Origin: Chryseobacterium luquanense
Lineage (GTDB): Bacteria; Bacteroidota; Bacteroidia; Flavobacteriales; Weeksellaceae
NCBI RefSeq assembly: GCF_026460945.1
Contig: NZ_JAOVZV010000007.1
Location: 1 to 64,000 of the forward strand
Length of the DNA stretch: 64,000 bases
Direction: 5' to 3'
Below, piece after piece: positions 52,679-61,799 of the stretch (position 1 is its first letter; every line of letters starts with the position of its first letter). The notes beneath the pieces were generated by a model. The model searched no databases. It was not told the origin of the DNA and saw only the letters and a list, made by a program, of their open reading frames with translations. A program made the position numbers and the translations under genes.

Positions 52679-54049
52679 ATGAAGCCAAGTTTAGCAAAAG
52701 GAACAAGAGATTTTACGTCTTTGGAAGTTTCTAGAAGAAAATACATCATCAATATATTACAGAAAAATTTTGAACTTTTTGGTTTTCAGCCTCTGGAAAC
52801 ACCAAGTTTTGAAAATCTTTCTACTTTAACAGGGAAGTATGGAGAAGAAGGAGATCGTTTGATTTTTAAGATTTTAAATTCAAGTATTAATGAAGCTAAA
52901 GATGACAAAAAAACTCAAATGCAGAATGATTTTCAAAAAGCTTTAGATAAACCTTTCAGCTCAGAAAATCTTACAGACAAAGCGCTTCGTTATGATTTAA
53001 CCGTACCTTTTGCAAGATTCGTTGCAATGAATCATGGAAAGCTTACTTTTCCTTATAAACGTTATCAGATTCAGCCGGTTTGGAGAGCAGACCGTCCTCA
53101 GAAAGGGAGATACAGAGAGTTTTATCAGTGTGACGCCGATGTTGTGGGAAGCGAAAGTCTTTTGCAGGAAGTTGATTTGATTCAATTATACTTAAAATCT
53201 TTTGCTGAACTGAAAGTTTCAGTGACGATTCACATCAACAACAGAAAAATCCTTTCAGGTTTAGCGGAATATGCCGGAATTACAGATAAATTAATTGATT
53301 TTACGGTTGCTTTAGATAAATTAGATAAAATCGGTAAAGATGGAGTAGTGAAAGAACTTCTGGAAAGAGAAATTTCTCAGGATTCTATTGATAAACTAGA
53401 TTTCCTGTTTAATCAATCTGATGATGCTTTAGAAAATCTTCTTCAACTTAAAGAAAAATTTGCAGGAAACGAAATCGGATTGAAAGGTGTTGAAGAATTG
53501 GAATTTGTGATTACCCAATCTTTAAATCTTGGGGTTGATATTCAAAATTTAGTTTTTGATATTACTTTAGCTCGTGGATTGGATTATTATACAGGAGCGA
53601 TTTTTGAAGTGAAAGCGGATGAAGCACTAATGGGTTCTATCGGCGGTGGAGGAAGATACGATAATCTTACAGAGGTTTTCGGAGTGAAAAATATACCTGG
53701 AATTGGGATTTCATTCGGTCTAGACCGAATTTATCTTGTAATGGAAGAACTGAATCTTTTCCCTGAAGATGCCACTTCAAACGTAGAATATCTTTTTGCA
53801 AATTTTGGAGGTGAAGAAACTTTAGACGCTTTAAAACTAATCATTCAATTAAGAGAAAAAGGAATTTCTGCAGAATTGTATCCCGAAAATGCTAAAATCG
53901 GAAAGCAATTTACTTATGCAGAAAAGAAAGGGATTAAAAACCTTGTTTTCTTAGGTGAGGAAGAACTTAAAAATGGAACGGTAACTTTCAAAAATCTTGA
54001 AGCTGGAGAACAGAAAACGGTTTCTCTAGAAGAATTTTTAAAGAGCTAA
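52679..54049 (+). CDS. hisS: Histidine--tRNA ligase
   Basis: A 456-residue class II aminoacyl-tRNA synthetase. The start [12 protein letters not shown] at 52679 matches the family; the frame's earlier ATG adds 18 unrelated residues. Motif 1 is [11 protein letters not shown], motif 2 is [23 protein letters not shown], the histidine-specific [15 protein letters not shown] and the motif 3 [10 protein letters not shown] are present, then the C-terminal anticodon-binding domain (about 365-456). Charges tRNA-His. It has a promoter-like box at 52630. Confidence 0.96.
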   Translation: MKPSLAKGTRDFTSLEVSRRKYIINILQKNFELFGFQPLETPSFENLSTLTGKYGEEGDRLIFKILNSSINEAKDDKKTQMQNDFQKALDKPFSSENLTDKALRYDLTVPFARFVAMNHGKLTFPYKRYQIQPVWRADRPQKGRYREFYQCDADVVGSESLLQEVDLIQLYLKSFAELKVSVTIHINNRKILSGLAEYAGITDKLIDFTVALDKLDKIGKDGVVKELLEREISQDSIDKLDFLFNQSDDALENLLQLKEKFAGNEIGLKGVEELEFVITQSLNLGVDIQNLVFDITLARGLDYYTGAIFEVKADEALMGSIGGGGRYDNLTEVFGVKNIPGIGISFGLDRIYLVMEELNLFPEDATSNVEYLFANFGGEETLDALKLIIQLREKGISAELYPENAKIGKQFTYAEKKGIKNLVFLGEEELKNGTVTFKNLEAGEQKTVSLEEFLKS

Positions 54050-54052
54050 ACG

Positions 54053-55123
54053 ATGAAGAAATTTTCCTTTTTATCGCTTTATTTCTTATTTAATCTGAGT
54101 TTAGCACAATATCATGAATCTCCAAAGATGCCACCTCCGGAAAAAATGGATTTGTCGAAAGAGAGTGACCGTGTTTTGCTAAGAGAAATTGATAAGATTC
54201 CCGATCATATTTTTTCATGGAATGTGAAAACTTTAATTATCAGTGAGTCTGATAATTTGAAATCTATTCCTCCGAAAATATCAAATTTTAAAAATCTTGA
54301 AAAATTTGTCATAACTGGAGGTCACGGTATTACAGATTTCCCAAAGGAATTTTCGTCCTTAGATCATCTTAAGGTTTTGAATATTCATAATATGCGAAGC
54401 GAAACAATGCCTTTACAGATTTTCAATTTGAAAGGACTTGAAGAACTTGAATTTATAAGATACAGCTACTTCTCTTTTCCGAAAGAAATAGGAAAATTGA
54501 AGACGCTGAAAAAATTAATGCTTACTCGAGGATTAGACCAAAGAAGCAGAGAAAATGTAAAATCGAAAGAGCTTAATTTGCCTTCAACGATTAAAAACTT
54601 GGTGAATCTTGAATCATTTTCTTGTTCAGCCAATTTAATGACCGCTCTTCCAGAAGAAATAGGAAGTCTAAGTAATCTCCAGGATTTATCACTTTCAAAT
54701 AACAGTCTTGAAAAATTACCCAACAGTTTTTCAAAACTAAGCGAACTTAAAACGTTAAATTTACATGATAATTTTTTCAAAGTTTTTCCTGCTTCAATTT
54801 ATGGACTTGAGAACTTAAAAAGACTGGATATTTACAAAAACAAGATTGAATCTTTTCCTTCAGGAATGTCTAAAATGAAAAGCTTAACAGGTTTATTCAT
54901 CAATGATAATAATATTTCTAATGAAGATTTGACGGAAATCTATAACCTTGAAAATCTTGAGGTTTTAGATCTCAGAAACAATAAAATTACAGTCTTTCCT
55001 GCCGGAATTGAGAAAATGAAAAAACTGAAGACAATTTATTTAAAAGGAAATAGTGTTCCGAATTCTGAGATTGATAAAGTACAAATGCTATTACCGAATC
55101 TAAGAATTAATATGACAAACTAA
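54053..55123 (+). CDS. Secreted leucine-rich-repeat protein
   Basis: A 356-residue protein with a signal peptide (ending NLSLAQ-Y). About nine LRR units of roughly 23 residues are visible from residue 75, for example LPEEIGSLSNLQDLSLSNNSLEKLP and FPSGMSKMKSLTGLFINDNNIS. These form a curved solenoid for protein binding, probably periplasmic or at the cell surface. It begins three bases after hisS and so depends on the hisS transcript, an odd pairing. Confidence 0.88.
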   Translation: MKKFSFLSLYFLFNLSLAQYHESPKMPPPEKMDLSKESDRVLLREIDKIPDHIFSWNVKTLIISESDNLKSIPPKISNFKNLEKFVITGGHGITDFPKEFSSLDHLKVLNIHNMRSETMPLQIFNLKGLEELEFIRYSYFSFPKEIGKLKTLKKLMLTRGLDQRSRENVKSKELNLPSTIKNLVNLESFSCSANLMTALPEEIGSLSNLQDLSLSNNSLEKLPNSFSKLSELKTLNLHDNFFKVFPASIYGLENLKRLDIYKNKIESFPSGMSKMKSLTGLFINDNNISNEDLTEIYNLENLEVLDLRNNKITVFPAGIEKMKKLKTIYLKGNSVPNSEIDKVQMLLPNLRINMTN

Positions 55124-55154
55124 TCAGGATAGAAAGACTTGATAAGTATAAATT

Positions 55155-55190
55155 AAAATTCCGACTGCAAAACAGCCGGAATTTTTTTAT
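55155..55190 (+). terminator. Terminator after the LRR gene
   Basis: AAATTCCG and CGGAATTT close a hairpin with a GACTG-like loop, followed by T7. Confidence 0.8.
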
Positions 55191-55225
55191 GTAGAGAATT
55201 ACTCTATAATATTTAAGAGAAACGA

Positions 55226-55867
55226 TTAAAAACCTCGTGTAAAACGGATAAATCTTTTCTCATCAATAGCTTTATCCATCGCCATAAATTTCCAACTTCC
55301 GTTGTCACGATAAAGTTTACCCAAAACTAAAGTTCCTTTATTCTTTTTATTATTGTTGGGCTGAATTTTAAATTCAGAAAGCGTTTTATCAATTTCCGGA
55401 CGATTAATTTTAAGTTCTATAGAATCAACTAAAGAGAAATCGGTTTGCTTCGCACTTCTTGCATCAATATTTAAATAAAAGAAAATAGTGTAAATATCAT
55501 CGCTTATTTTTGCAGGATCTACTTCGATCAGTTTTTTATAATCAGAATTTTCATTTGAACTTTTGTCATAATGCTTAAAAGCACCATCCTTTGACTGAAA
55601 TTTCCCTAAAGGAAAATTGTTTTGAATCAACCAACTGTTATATTTCGGCGAGTAAATCCAGTCGATTGCTTTTTTTTGTGAATCAAACATAACACAGGTA
55701 AAATCGAGGTCTATATCTGAACTTACTTTTCGTGTTTTAATTCCTAAAAAGTTACGTTTTTGCATTTCTACTTTTCCCCAATTAATTCCAAATGTATAAC
55801 TTACATCATTGCTCTTAGAATCTTCAAAGATATTGATAGCCTGGCTTTTCTCTAAAATTGCGGTCAT
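55226..55867 (-). CDS. TerD-family protein
   Basis: A 213-residue protein. FGINWGKVE, VSSDIDLDFTCVMFDSQKKAIDWIY and TIFFYLNIDARSAKQTDFSLVDSIELKI are TerD/CABP-like segments, and the C-terminus is GKLYRDNGSWKFMAMD, the usual ending. TerD proteins bind calcium and belong to tellurite-resistance and phage-defence linked stress clusters. The Asp-rich site here is only partly clear. No other ter gene follows. It is on the same strand as the GTPase operon about 2.5 kb away. Confidence 0.85.
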   Translation of the reverse strand: MTAILEKSQAINIFEDSKSNDVSYTFGINWGKVEMQKRNFLGIKTRKVSSDIDLDFTCVMFDSQKKAIDWIYSPKYNSWLIQNNFPLGKFQSKDGAFKHYDKSSNENSDYKKLIEVDPAKISDDIYTIFFYLNIDARSAKQTDFSLVDSIELKINRPEIDKTLSEFKIQPNNNKKNKGTLVLGKLYRDNGSWKFMAMDKAIDEKRFIRFTRGF

Positions 55868-56271
55868 AATTTTTAATATAAATTTTCACTAAAAAAACTA
55901 ATCTCAAGTTGTGCTTGTGTTTAAAACAAAAGTATTTTTAACGATAAAAAAATAAAATACAATTATAGTTTTGATTTAATATATTAACCAAAATTCATAA
56001 AAATAATAAAGGATAAGGTGTGGATTATTGTTTAATTCAATAATTTGAAATACAGTTGTTAATTTAGGTTTTTAGCTCTTAGTTTGGGACAAATTTAACA
56101 TAGTTTTTTGAAATAAGCTTAATATTTTTAATTATTTAAGCAATATTTAATATTAAAATGTAGATTTTTTTTAACTATTGTTTAAATCAGTCAAATCAGA
56201 GAAAATTCACATATTAATTGAAAATTTGGGAATACTTATATAAATCAGGATTTAAAATCCCCCCTTAATTC
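55868..56271. other. AT-rich intergenic region without visible gene
   Basis: No open frame, repeat array or RNA structure is supported. A short palindrome GGATTTAAAATCC near 56249 is the only feature I notice, and it may help end the nuclease transcript. Confidence 0.4.
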
Positions 56272-56778
56272 TTAAAAATTTTTGGAAGATACCGTATTAG
56301 TAGATTTAGGTGAAGTTGATTTTCGTGATTTTCTCCAATCCCATGGCGCTATTGGATTTTTGTCTTTCCATAAACCAAGTTTTAGTTTTTGTGCTTGTTT
56401 TTCTAAAATATCGTAACTGTTGTCTTTTGAATATCTTTTGAAATGCCAAGCTAAACCATTTTTAACCAATTCTTTATTGATGTTTTTGCCATTAGATAAA
56501 ATGATTTCTGCAATCAATCTTTTATTTCTGTCTTTCTTGTTGTCTGTTGAGATTTTCACCATTTTCCCAAAACATAAATCTGATACAAACTGTTTTGCAT
56601 TATTTCCAAAAGGTTGTTTCTTTTCAGGGCAATCAATGTTTGATAATCTTACAACTTGTGGTTTTCCATTCATCAAAAGTTCAACCGTATCACCATCTTT
56701 TACACCAATTACTTTGTAGGTTTTGGTTTGAGAAAAGAGTATGAGTGGGAAAAACAGGAGAATTAAAGTTTTGTACAT
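56272..56778 (-). CDS. Secreted thermonuclease-like (SNase) protein
   Basis: A 168-residue exported nuclease. The signal peptide ends near LFSQ-TK. The SNase fold has VIGVKDGDTVELL, VRLSNIDCPEKKQPFG, and AWHFKRYSKD near the C-terminus, with the catalytic Arg, Glu and Arg in the expected places (R in VVRLSNID, E in CPEKKQ, R in KRYS). It degrades nucleic acid outside the cytoplasm. Whether it belongs with the GTPase operon 130 bp upstream is unknown. Confidence 0.85.
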   Translation of the reverse strand: MYKTLILLFFPLILFSQTKTYKVIGVKDGDTVELLMNGKPQVVRLSNIDCPEKKQPFGNNAKQFVSDLCFGKMVKISTDNKKDRNKRLIAEIILSNGKNINKELVKNGLAWHFKRYSKDNSYDILEKQAQKLKLGLWKDKNPIAPWDWRKSRKSTSPKSTNTVSSKNF

Positions 56779-56907
56779 TATTCCAAGATAAGTATTTTAT
56801 TGTTGTTATCCAAGGATTCTTAGTTTACTTGATAGGAACCTTTATTCTTATAAAAAATACTCTCAGGAAATTTAGAACCTAAGAAGATATTAAGGATATT
56901 GAAAATT

Positions 56908-58446
56908 TTAGTTTTTATAAGTCAGAATTTGCAATAGTAAATCTTTATTTATTAAAATAGTATCAGAATTATTTATTTTGAAAGCATTGATATTTCTTTC
57001 AAAAAGTAATTTTTTGTAATCATTTTTCTGAAATTGATAAACATCTTTAATGCTTTTATTCTTTTCGAAAATAACTTCAACAACATAGTTTATTTTGGAT
57101 GTGCTATCGAATTTTTTAAACATTTCTGCTATGTTTTCCTTATTTTCTGCAACAGCATTGGGTATAGGATTCAATTTATTTGATACCGAATCTGAAATGA
57201 TGGTTTCAGGAGTTACATTTTCTTTATTTTCAGGTATGTTAATGGGAATTTGTTCCTGTGGTTTTTCATAAAACATTGTGTAAAAAACGATTACTCCACC
57301 CATTAAAATTAAATTTAAAATTAATGAAATGATTTTGAAAATATCCAATTTTCTTTCTTTCTGCTCTTCTTCTTGAATAAATCTACTGGTCGGTTTGGGT
57401 AAAACTATTCTTGTAGTAGAAAAAGATGAAATTTCCCGTGCAGAATTTAATTTATTTTTCTCTTGAATAAATTCTTTTTCCAGTTGATTAAAAGAGTAAC
57501 TGATGTCACCCAATTCTTTTTCCTGGCTCAATTTTGAAATTAATTCATCAGATTTTCTTAAAAAAGACTGATATAGACTATTCAAAGCTGTAAGATTACG
57601 ATCTGATTCCTCAATTATTTTGCTGTTTTCAGAATGCTTTTGCTCATTTTGTTCGATTTTCTTTTTTAAAGTTTCAAATTCTCTTCTTCCTTCTTCTTCA
57701 TGTTTTTGCTTTTTGTTTTTGAAACTTAAAATTGCATCTGCAGTTTTCTGTACTCTTTCTTCTTCTAATTTTTCAATTTCTCTGTTTAAACCATTATTGT
57801 CGATTAATCTGAATAATTTTTTTTGAGATACAAATTCGGCTATTTCCTTACTGTCAATAAAATAAATCGTCTCGTATTTAGGAAGTACTTGTAGAGATTT
57901 TTTGAATAAATTCTGGATAGAATTAGGATCTAATTTATCTGTTTTTATGACCAGACTCTGCCCGGAATTCTCCCAATCTAAAAAACTGACTTTATTGGTC
58001 TGATGTTCTAATTTTTCAAAATCTTTTGAAAAAATCTTTTGAAGGTTAAAATCTTTTGAATGATTGATATTCAGAACAAAATTATCTCCACTTACATTAT
58101 TGTTTTTAAGGTTGATATGAATTTCGTGAAGCGAGCTTAATATCAAATTTTCTGGAAGAATTTCATTCGTAAAAACCAAACTTGTTCCTATAAATGTTCC
58201 GCTTCTGTTTGAGTTTTTCTCTTTTGCAAACGTGTAAACAGAATAAGACAGAATGGTATTGTTTTGTATAGATTCTTTTCGGATTGAGTAAATACGGTCA
58301 TTCGGTGAAAGCAATTGAATAGCATCCGATTTTAAATCAAATTTTTTCAGAACTTTTTCCAAACTTTGATTTCCGTGGATACAGGATTGTGTAAAACCGT
58401 TTGGTGTACCAAAGGTAGCATATCCGAATACATTGATGTTTTTCAT
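56908..58446 (-). CDS. Coiled-coil TM protein with GAP1-N-like N-terminus
   Basis: A 512-residue protein. The first about 170 residues (VFGYATFGTPNGFTQSCIHGN, then ILSYSVYTFAKEKNSNRSGTF) resemble the N-terminal domain of GTPase-associated (GAP1-type) proteins. A long coiled coil spans about 215-345 (Lys/Glu heptads, one break), one TM lies at about 368-391 (ISLILNLILMGGVIVFYTM), and the C-terminal domain has no recognised family. Its ATG overlaps the last base of the GTPase stop codon, so the two are translationally coupled. The match is by eye and should be treated as moderate. Confidence 0.7.
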   Translation of the reverse strand: MKNINVFGYATFGTPNGFTQSCIHGNQSLEKVLKKFDLKSDAIQLLSPNDRIYSIRKESIQNNTILSYSVYTFAKEKNSNRSGTFIGTSLVFTNEILPENLILSSLHEIHINLKNNNVSGDNFVLNINHSKDFNLQKIFSKDFEKLEHQTNKVSFLDWENSGQSLVIKTDKLDPNSIQNLFKKSLQVLPKYETIYFIDSKEIAEFVSQKKLFRLIDNNGLNREIEKLEEERVQKTADAILSFKNKKQKHEEEGRREFETLKKKIEQNEQKHSENSKIIEESDRNLTALNSLYQSFLRKSDELISKLSQEKELGDISYSFNQLEKEFIQEKNKLNSAREISSFSTTRIVLPKPTSRFIQEEEQKERKLDIFKIISLILNLILMGGVIVFYTMFYEKPQEQIPINIPENKENVTPETIISDSVSNKLNPIPNAVAENKENIAEMFKKFDSTSKINYVVEVIFEKNKSIKDVYQFQKNDYKKLLFERNINAFKINNSDTILINKDLLLQILTYKN

Positions 58447-59423
58447 TATTTAGAAAAGCTAAATTTTATTTTTTCCCAAAATGTTCCTTCATAATCCAAA
58501 TCATATCCTACAATGTTATGATACAGCCATTTGGCGATAATTTCAGCTGAATCAAGGTTAAGTAATGTGATTTTTTCCATACCCGCTTGATTTTGTACAT
58601 TTCCTATTGTGAAATACGTTTTGCTTAAATTATAAGTATCAATTCTGTTGTTGGTCATACTCAATCTTTCACTAATGAAATTTTCTAGATGTTGTTCGTT
58701 ATCAACACCCAAATTTCCAGATTTATCCCATTTTGAAATCACTAAAAGCACATTTACATTTTTCAGATTCTTCCCTTTTCTTTCCAGATAATCTAAAAAC
58801 TCAACAATTTTAGCATCTTCATGATGGGCTCGGTCATAACTTGTCACAATGATAAAATTTAACGGAATATCAGAATTTAAATAAGCTTCAATTCCGTCTA
58901 CATACTTTCCTCCACGAGAAATTTCGTTATGATTTTCACCTGCAGTTTCTAAAAATGATAAACTTATCGGCGGAACTTTTTTAGATTTATTATTAGGGTC
59001 AAATACAAAATCCAATCGTGTTACTTGATCTCTTGTTGTTCTGTTTGGAAGTATTCCTTTTTTTATATTTTCAAAAAAATCTGCAAGTAAAACATGTGCT
59101 TCACGAGAATTTGGACTTCCCAATTTAGGTCTTAAAACGCCGGCGAAAGAATTCAAATAATATAAAATTGCAGAAAGAATTACAGATTTTCCAGATGCTG
59201 AAGTTCCATAGAAAAACACAAAATTGCTGTCTTTATTTTGTACCGTAGTTGTACTTCCGCTAGAGGTCGGAACAAAACTATCGTCATCATCTACTTCAGG
59301 AGTAGAATATATCGCAGGATTTTCTATGGAATGGTGATTTAAATCTTGAAAATCATCATGCTTTTGAAAAATATTCTCATTATCATAATCATCAAATGAG
59401 AAAGGTTTATCTTTATTTATCAT
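58446..59423 (-). CDS. P-loop GTPase (DO-GTPase-like)
   Basis: A 325-residue P-loop NTPase. The N-terminal 60 residues are acidic and look disordered. The P-loop GTSASGKS is at 73-80. The switch II-like motif ETAG is at 159-162 in LSFLETAGEN, and the guanine-specificity motif is SKWD at 230-233 (NKxD-like). These support GTP as substrate. It lies between a four-TM gene and the coiled-coil gene with gaps of 3 and -1 bases. Such GTPases act in predicted bacterial conflict systems; its action here is inferred. Confidence 0.85.
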   Translation of the reverse strand: MINKDKPFSFDDYDNENIFQKHDDFQDLNHHSIENPAIYSTPEVDDDDSFVPTSSGSTTTVQNKDSNFVFFYGTSASGKSVILSAILYYLNSFAGVLRPKLGSPNSREAHVLLADFFENIKKGILPNRTTRDQVTRLDFVFDPNNKSKKVPPISLSFLETAGENHNEISRGGKYVDGIEAYLNSDIPLNFIIVTSYDRAHHEDAKIVEFLDYLERKGKNLKNVNVLLVISKWDKSGNLGVDNEQHLENFISERLSMTNNRIDTYNLSKTYFTIGNVQNQAGMEKITLLNLDSAEIIAKWLYHNIVGYDLDYEGTFWEKIKFSFSK

Positions 59424-59426
59424 TTT

Positions 59427-60455
59427 CTATTTATTTGGAATTAATGTTCTGCCTTTTTTTCTGCTTCCGCCTAATACACTTCCATTACTATTATTATCTG
59501 CACTTGTGACCAAAAGAATAATAATTACGATTACAAAATCCAATAAAATACATCCTGCTAAAACAACAAACTGGTACATTCCGAAGTTTTTAACAGCGTG
59601 CTCGAAAGCATAACCGATTTTCCCTACGTCCTGAGTTTTAGAATTCAGAATTTCAAATTTGAATTTATCTTCACCCAAAACATTTGTTGCTCTGCTTCCA
59701 ATTTTATTATAGTCGGTTAAAGCATTGTCAATAAGGGTTTGTGCTAAATCATCTTTATCTTTTTTACTTAAAGCCAGAAATTCCTGAGTTCTTTTATTCC
59801 ATTTCAAAACAGAACTGTTGATGTCAGATTTTAGGTTTCTTTCATCCGGAGATAAATCCATCACCATATTGTCGATTTGATTTCCCATTCTTTGTGCTAA
59901 ATCATCGTAATCATTTCCTACAGGTGTCAATAAATCAACCTTTTGACCTGTCAATTTTTCAATATCTCTGATTAAAGATTGAGCTCTTGAACCAATTCCT
60001 TGGTTTGCAGGATCAATAATTTGAGCCATCAATTGCTTTTTCTTAATTTCAATATTTCTGGCAGTTTCTTTTGGGTATTTATAACTTAGTTTAGATTCTA
60101 TATTTGTTTCCAAATTGTTAAAATCCTCATTCAAAGTTCTCAATTCATTGCTGTAAATATCCGTTCGCATAAACCTTGTGTACAAAGCATTAAAGTTGGC
60201 AATGAAACAAAATGATGCAATAAAAATGTAAATACCGACCAAACTTCCCGTTGATTTACCTTCCAATTTTGCAGCACGCAGCATCCAGCAAAGAAAAAGC
60301 AGAAGAAGTGAAAGAACCAATGCGATTACAAAAGATGCATTTCCGAAAATTTGTTCAAGACCGAGCCAAGTTTGATAAAAACTTACGCTGATTAATAAAA
60401 TTGCGAGCACACCCAAAAAAAGGTCAGATGCTCCTAAAGAAGAATTTTTACTCAT
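59427..60455 (-). CDS. Four-TM membrane protein of the GTPase operon
   Basis: A 342-residue protein with TM1 at about 11-30, TM2 at 39-60, TM3 at 70-92 and TM4 at 289-316, and a helical, charged domain of about 190 residues between TM3 and TM4. I do not recognise a family. It is the first gene of the operon and ends three bases before the GTPase gene. A -7-like TAGGTTTG lies on the minus strand at 60530-60537. Its layout suggests a sensor or membrane anchor for the GTPase. Confidence 0.8.
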   Translation of the reverse strand: MSKNSSLGASDLFLGVLAILLISVSFYQTWLGLEQIFGNASFVIALVLSLLLLFLCWMLRAAKLEGKSTGSLVGIYIFIASFCFIANFNALYTRFMRTDIYSNELRTLNEDFNNLETNIESKLSYKYPKETARNIEIKKKQLMAQIIDPANQGIGSRAQSLIRDIEKLTGQKVDLLTPVGNDYDDLAQRMGNQIDNMVMDLSPDERNLKSDINSSVLKWNKRTQEFLALSKKDKDDLAQTLIDNALTDYNKIGSRATNVLGEDKFKFEILNSKTQDVGKIGYAFEHAVKNFGMYQFVVLAGCILLDFVIVIIILLVTSADNNSNGSVLGGSRKKGRTLIPNK

Positions 60456-60623
60456 GTTTGATATTTAAATGTTATTAATTTTCCTATAAAACAAAACTTT
60501 AGTACAACAGAAGCGTTGTTTTTGTATTGCAAACCTACATTGGTAAAACTTTTTTTCATTACGGTTTCCCGTAAATCAATTTATATTTTCAAAAAAATTA
60601 TATTTACATCAAAGAAAAACTCA

Positions 60624-61421
60624 ATGGAAAATTATTTAGAAATCAACAAAAAATCTTGGAATGCCAAAGTAGAACCACATTTGAAATCAGATTTTTATTT
60701 TGTTGATGAATTTTTGAAAGGAAGAACTTCATTAAATCCGATTGAAACCGAACTTCTAGGAGATATAAAAGGCAAAACAATTTTGCATTTGCAATGTCAT
60801 TTTGGTCAGGATTCTATCTCGCTTTCGAGAATGGGAGCGAAAGTTACAGGAATTGATTTGTCAGATAAAGCAATTGAAGCCGCTAAAGATTTAGCTGAAA
60901 AATGCAAAACTGATACAGAATTTATTTGCTCAGATGTATATGATTTACCCAATAATTTAGACCAAAAATTTGACATTGTTTTTACAAGTTACGGAACAGT
61001 TGGTTGGCTTCCTGATCTTGAAAAATGGGCAACAGTAATTGATCATTTTTTAAAGCCGGATGGGAAATTTATTATGGCAGAATTTCATCCCGTTATTTGG
61101 ATGTTTGATGATGATTTTAAAGACATTGCATATAATTATTTTAACGAAAAACCAATTGCTGAAACGTATGAAGGAACTTACGCCGATTTTTCAGCAGAAA
61201 TCGTTCAGGAATATGTAATGTGGAATCATTCTTTGTCTGAAGTAATGCAAAATTTAATTAATAAAAATTTAGTGATAGAACAATTTCAAGAATTTGATTG
61301 GTCGCCTTATCCGTGTTTTAAACACATTGAAGAATTTGAAAAAGGAAAATGGCGAACAAAAAGATTCGGAAACAAAATACCAATGGTTTATGCCATTTCT
61401 GCACAAAAAAAGTCATCGTAA
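60624..61421 (+). CDS. Class I SAM-dependent methyltransferase
   Basis: A 265-residue enzyme. The start MENYLEINKKSWN at 60624 is preferred; an ATG at 60516 adds 36 residues without family character. Motif I is ILHLQCHFGQDSISLSRMG, followed by VTGIDLSDKAI, VFTSYGTVGWLPD and FIMAEFHPVIWMFDDD. The methyl acceptor is not known. It is divergent from the GTPase operon by about 170 bp and shares its intergenic region. Confidence 0.9.
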   Translation: MENYLEINKKSWNAKVEPHLKSDFYFVDEFLKGRTSLNPIETELLGDIKGKTILHLQCHFGQDSISLSRMGAKVTGIDLSDKAIEAAKDLAEKCKTDTEFICSDVYDLPNNLDQKFDIVFTSYGTVGWLPDLEKWATVIDHFLKPDGKFIMAEFHPVIWMFDDDFKDIAYNYFNEKPIAETYEGTYADFSAEIVQEYVMWNHSLSEVMQNLINKNLVIEQFQEFDWSPYPCFKHIEEFEKGKWRTKRFGNKIPMVYAISAQKKSS

Positions 61422-61432
61422 TGATGACTTTT
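61408..61432. terminator. Terminator overlapping the methyltransferase stop
   Basis: AAAAGTCATC (61408-61417) and GATGACTTTT (61423-61432) pair around a loop that contains the stop codon TAA at 61419-61421. The hairpin therefore begins in the last codons. Confidence 0.75.
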
Positions 61433-61457
61433 CTGTATATGAATGCTGAATGAATTT

Positions 61458-61700
61458 TTAAATGTTTGAAGCTGTATCTTCAACTTTAGCTTTAGCTTCG
61501 TCGAATTTACTTTGTGCTTGCGAAGCAACATCATTTGCTTTATCTTTCAAATCATTTCCCCATTTGTTCAAATTATCCTTTGCAGAATTGATTTTATCTT
61601 TTACCGCTTGTTGCTGCTCTGGAGTAGATTTTTTATACTTCCAATATGCTAAAGCACCAATTCCTAATAAAGCTAAAATTCCGTTTGTCTTATTTCCCAT
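61458..61700 (-). CDS. Small YtxH-like/amphipathic membrane protein
   Basis: An 80-residue protein. One N-terminal TM (NGILALLGIGALAYWKYKK) is followed by a long amphipathic helix (DKINSAKDNLNKWGNDLKDKANDVASQAQSKFDEAKAKVED). This pattern is seen in general-stress envelope proteins. No specific function is assigned. It stands alone and converges on the methyltransferase terminator. Confidence 0.75.
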   Translation of the reverse strand: MGNKTNGILALLGIGALAYWKYKKSTPEQQQAVKDKINSAKDNLNKWGNDLKDKANDVASQAQSKFDEAKAKVEDTASNI

Positions 61701-61799
61701 GATTTCTGATTTTAAATGTTTATAATATTAAATTTGTTATAAACAATGATGTAAAATCTATGCCAAAAAATATTTCGAAATAATAAAAATTTGTTAAAA

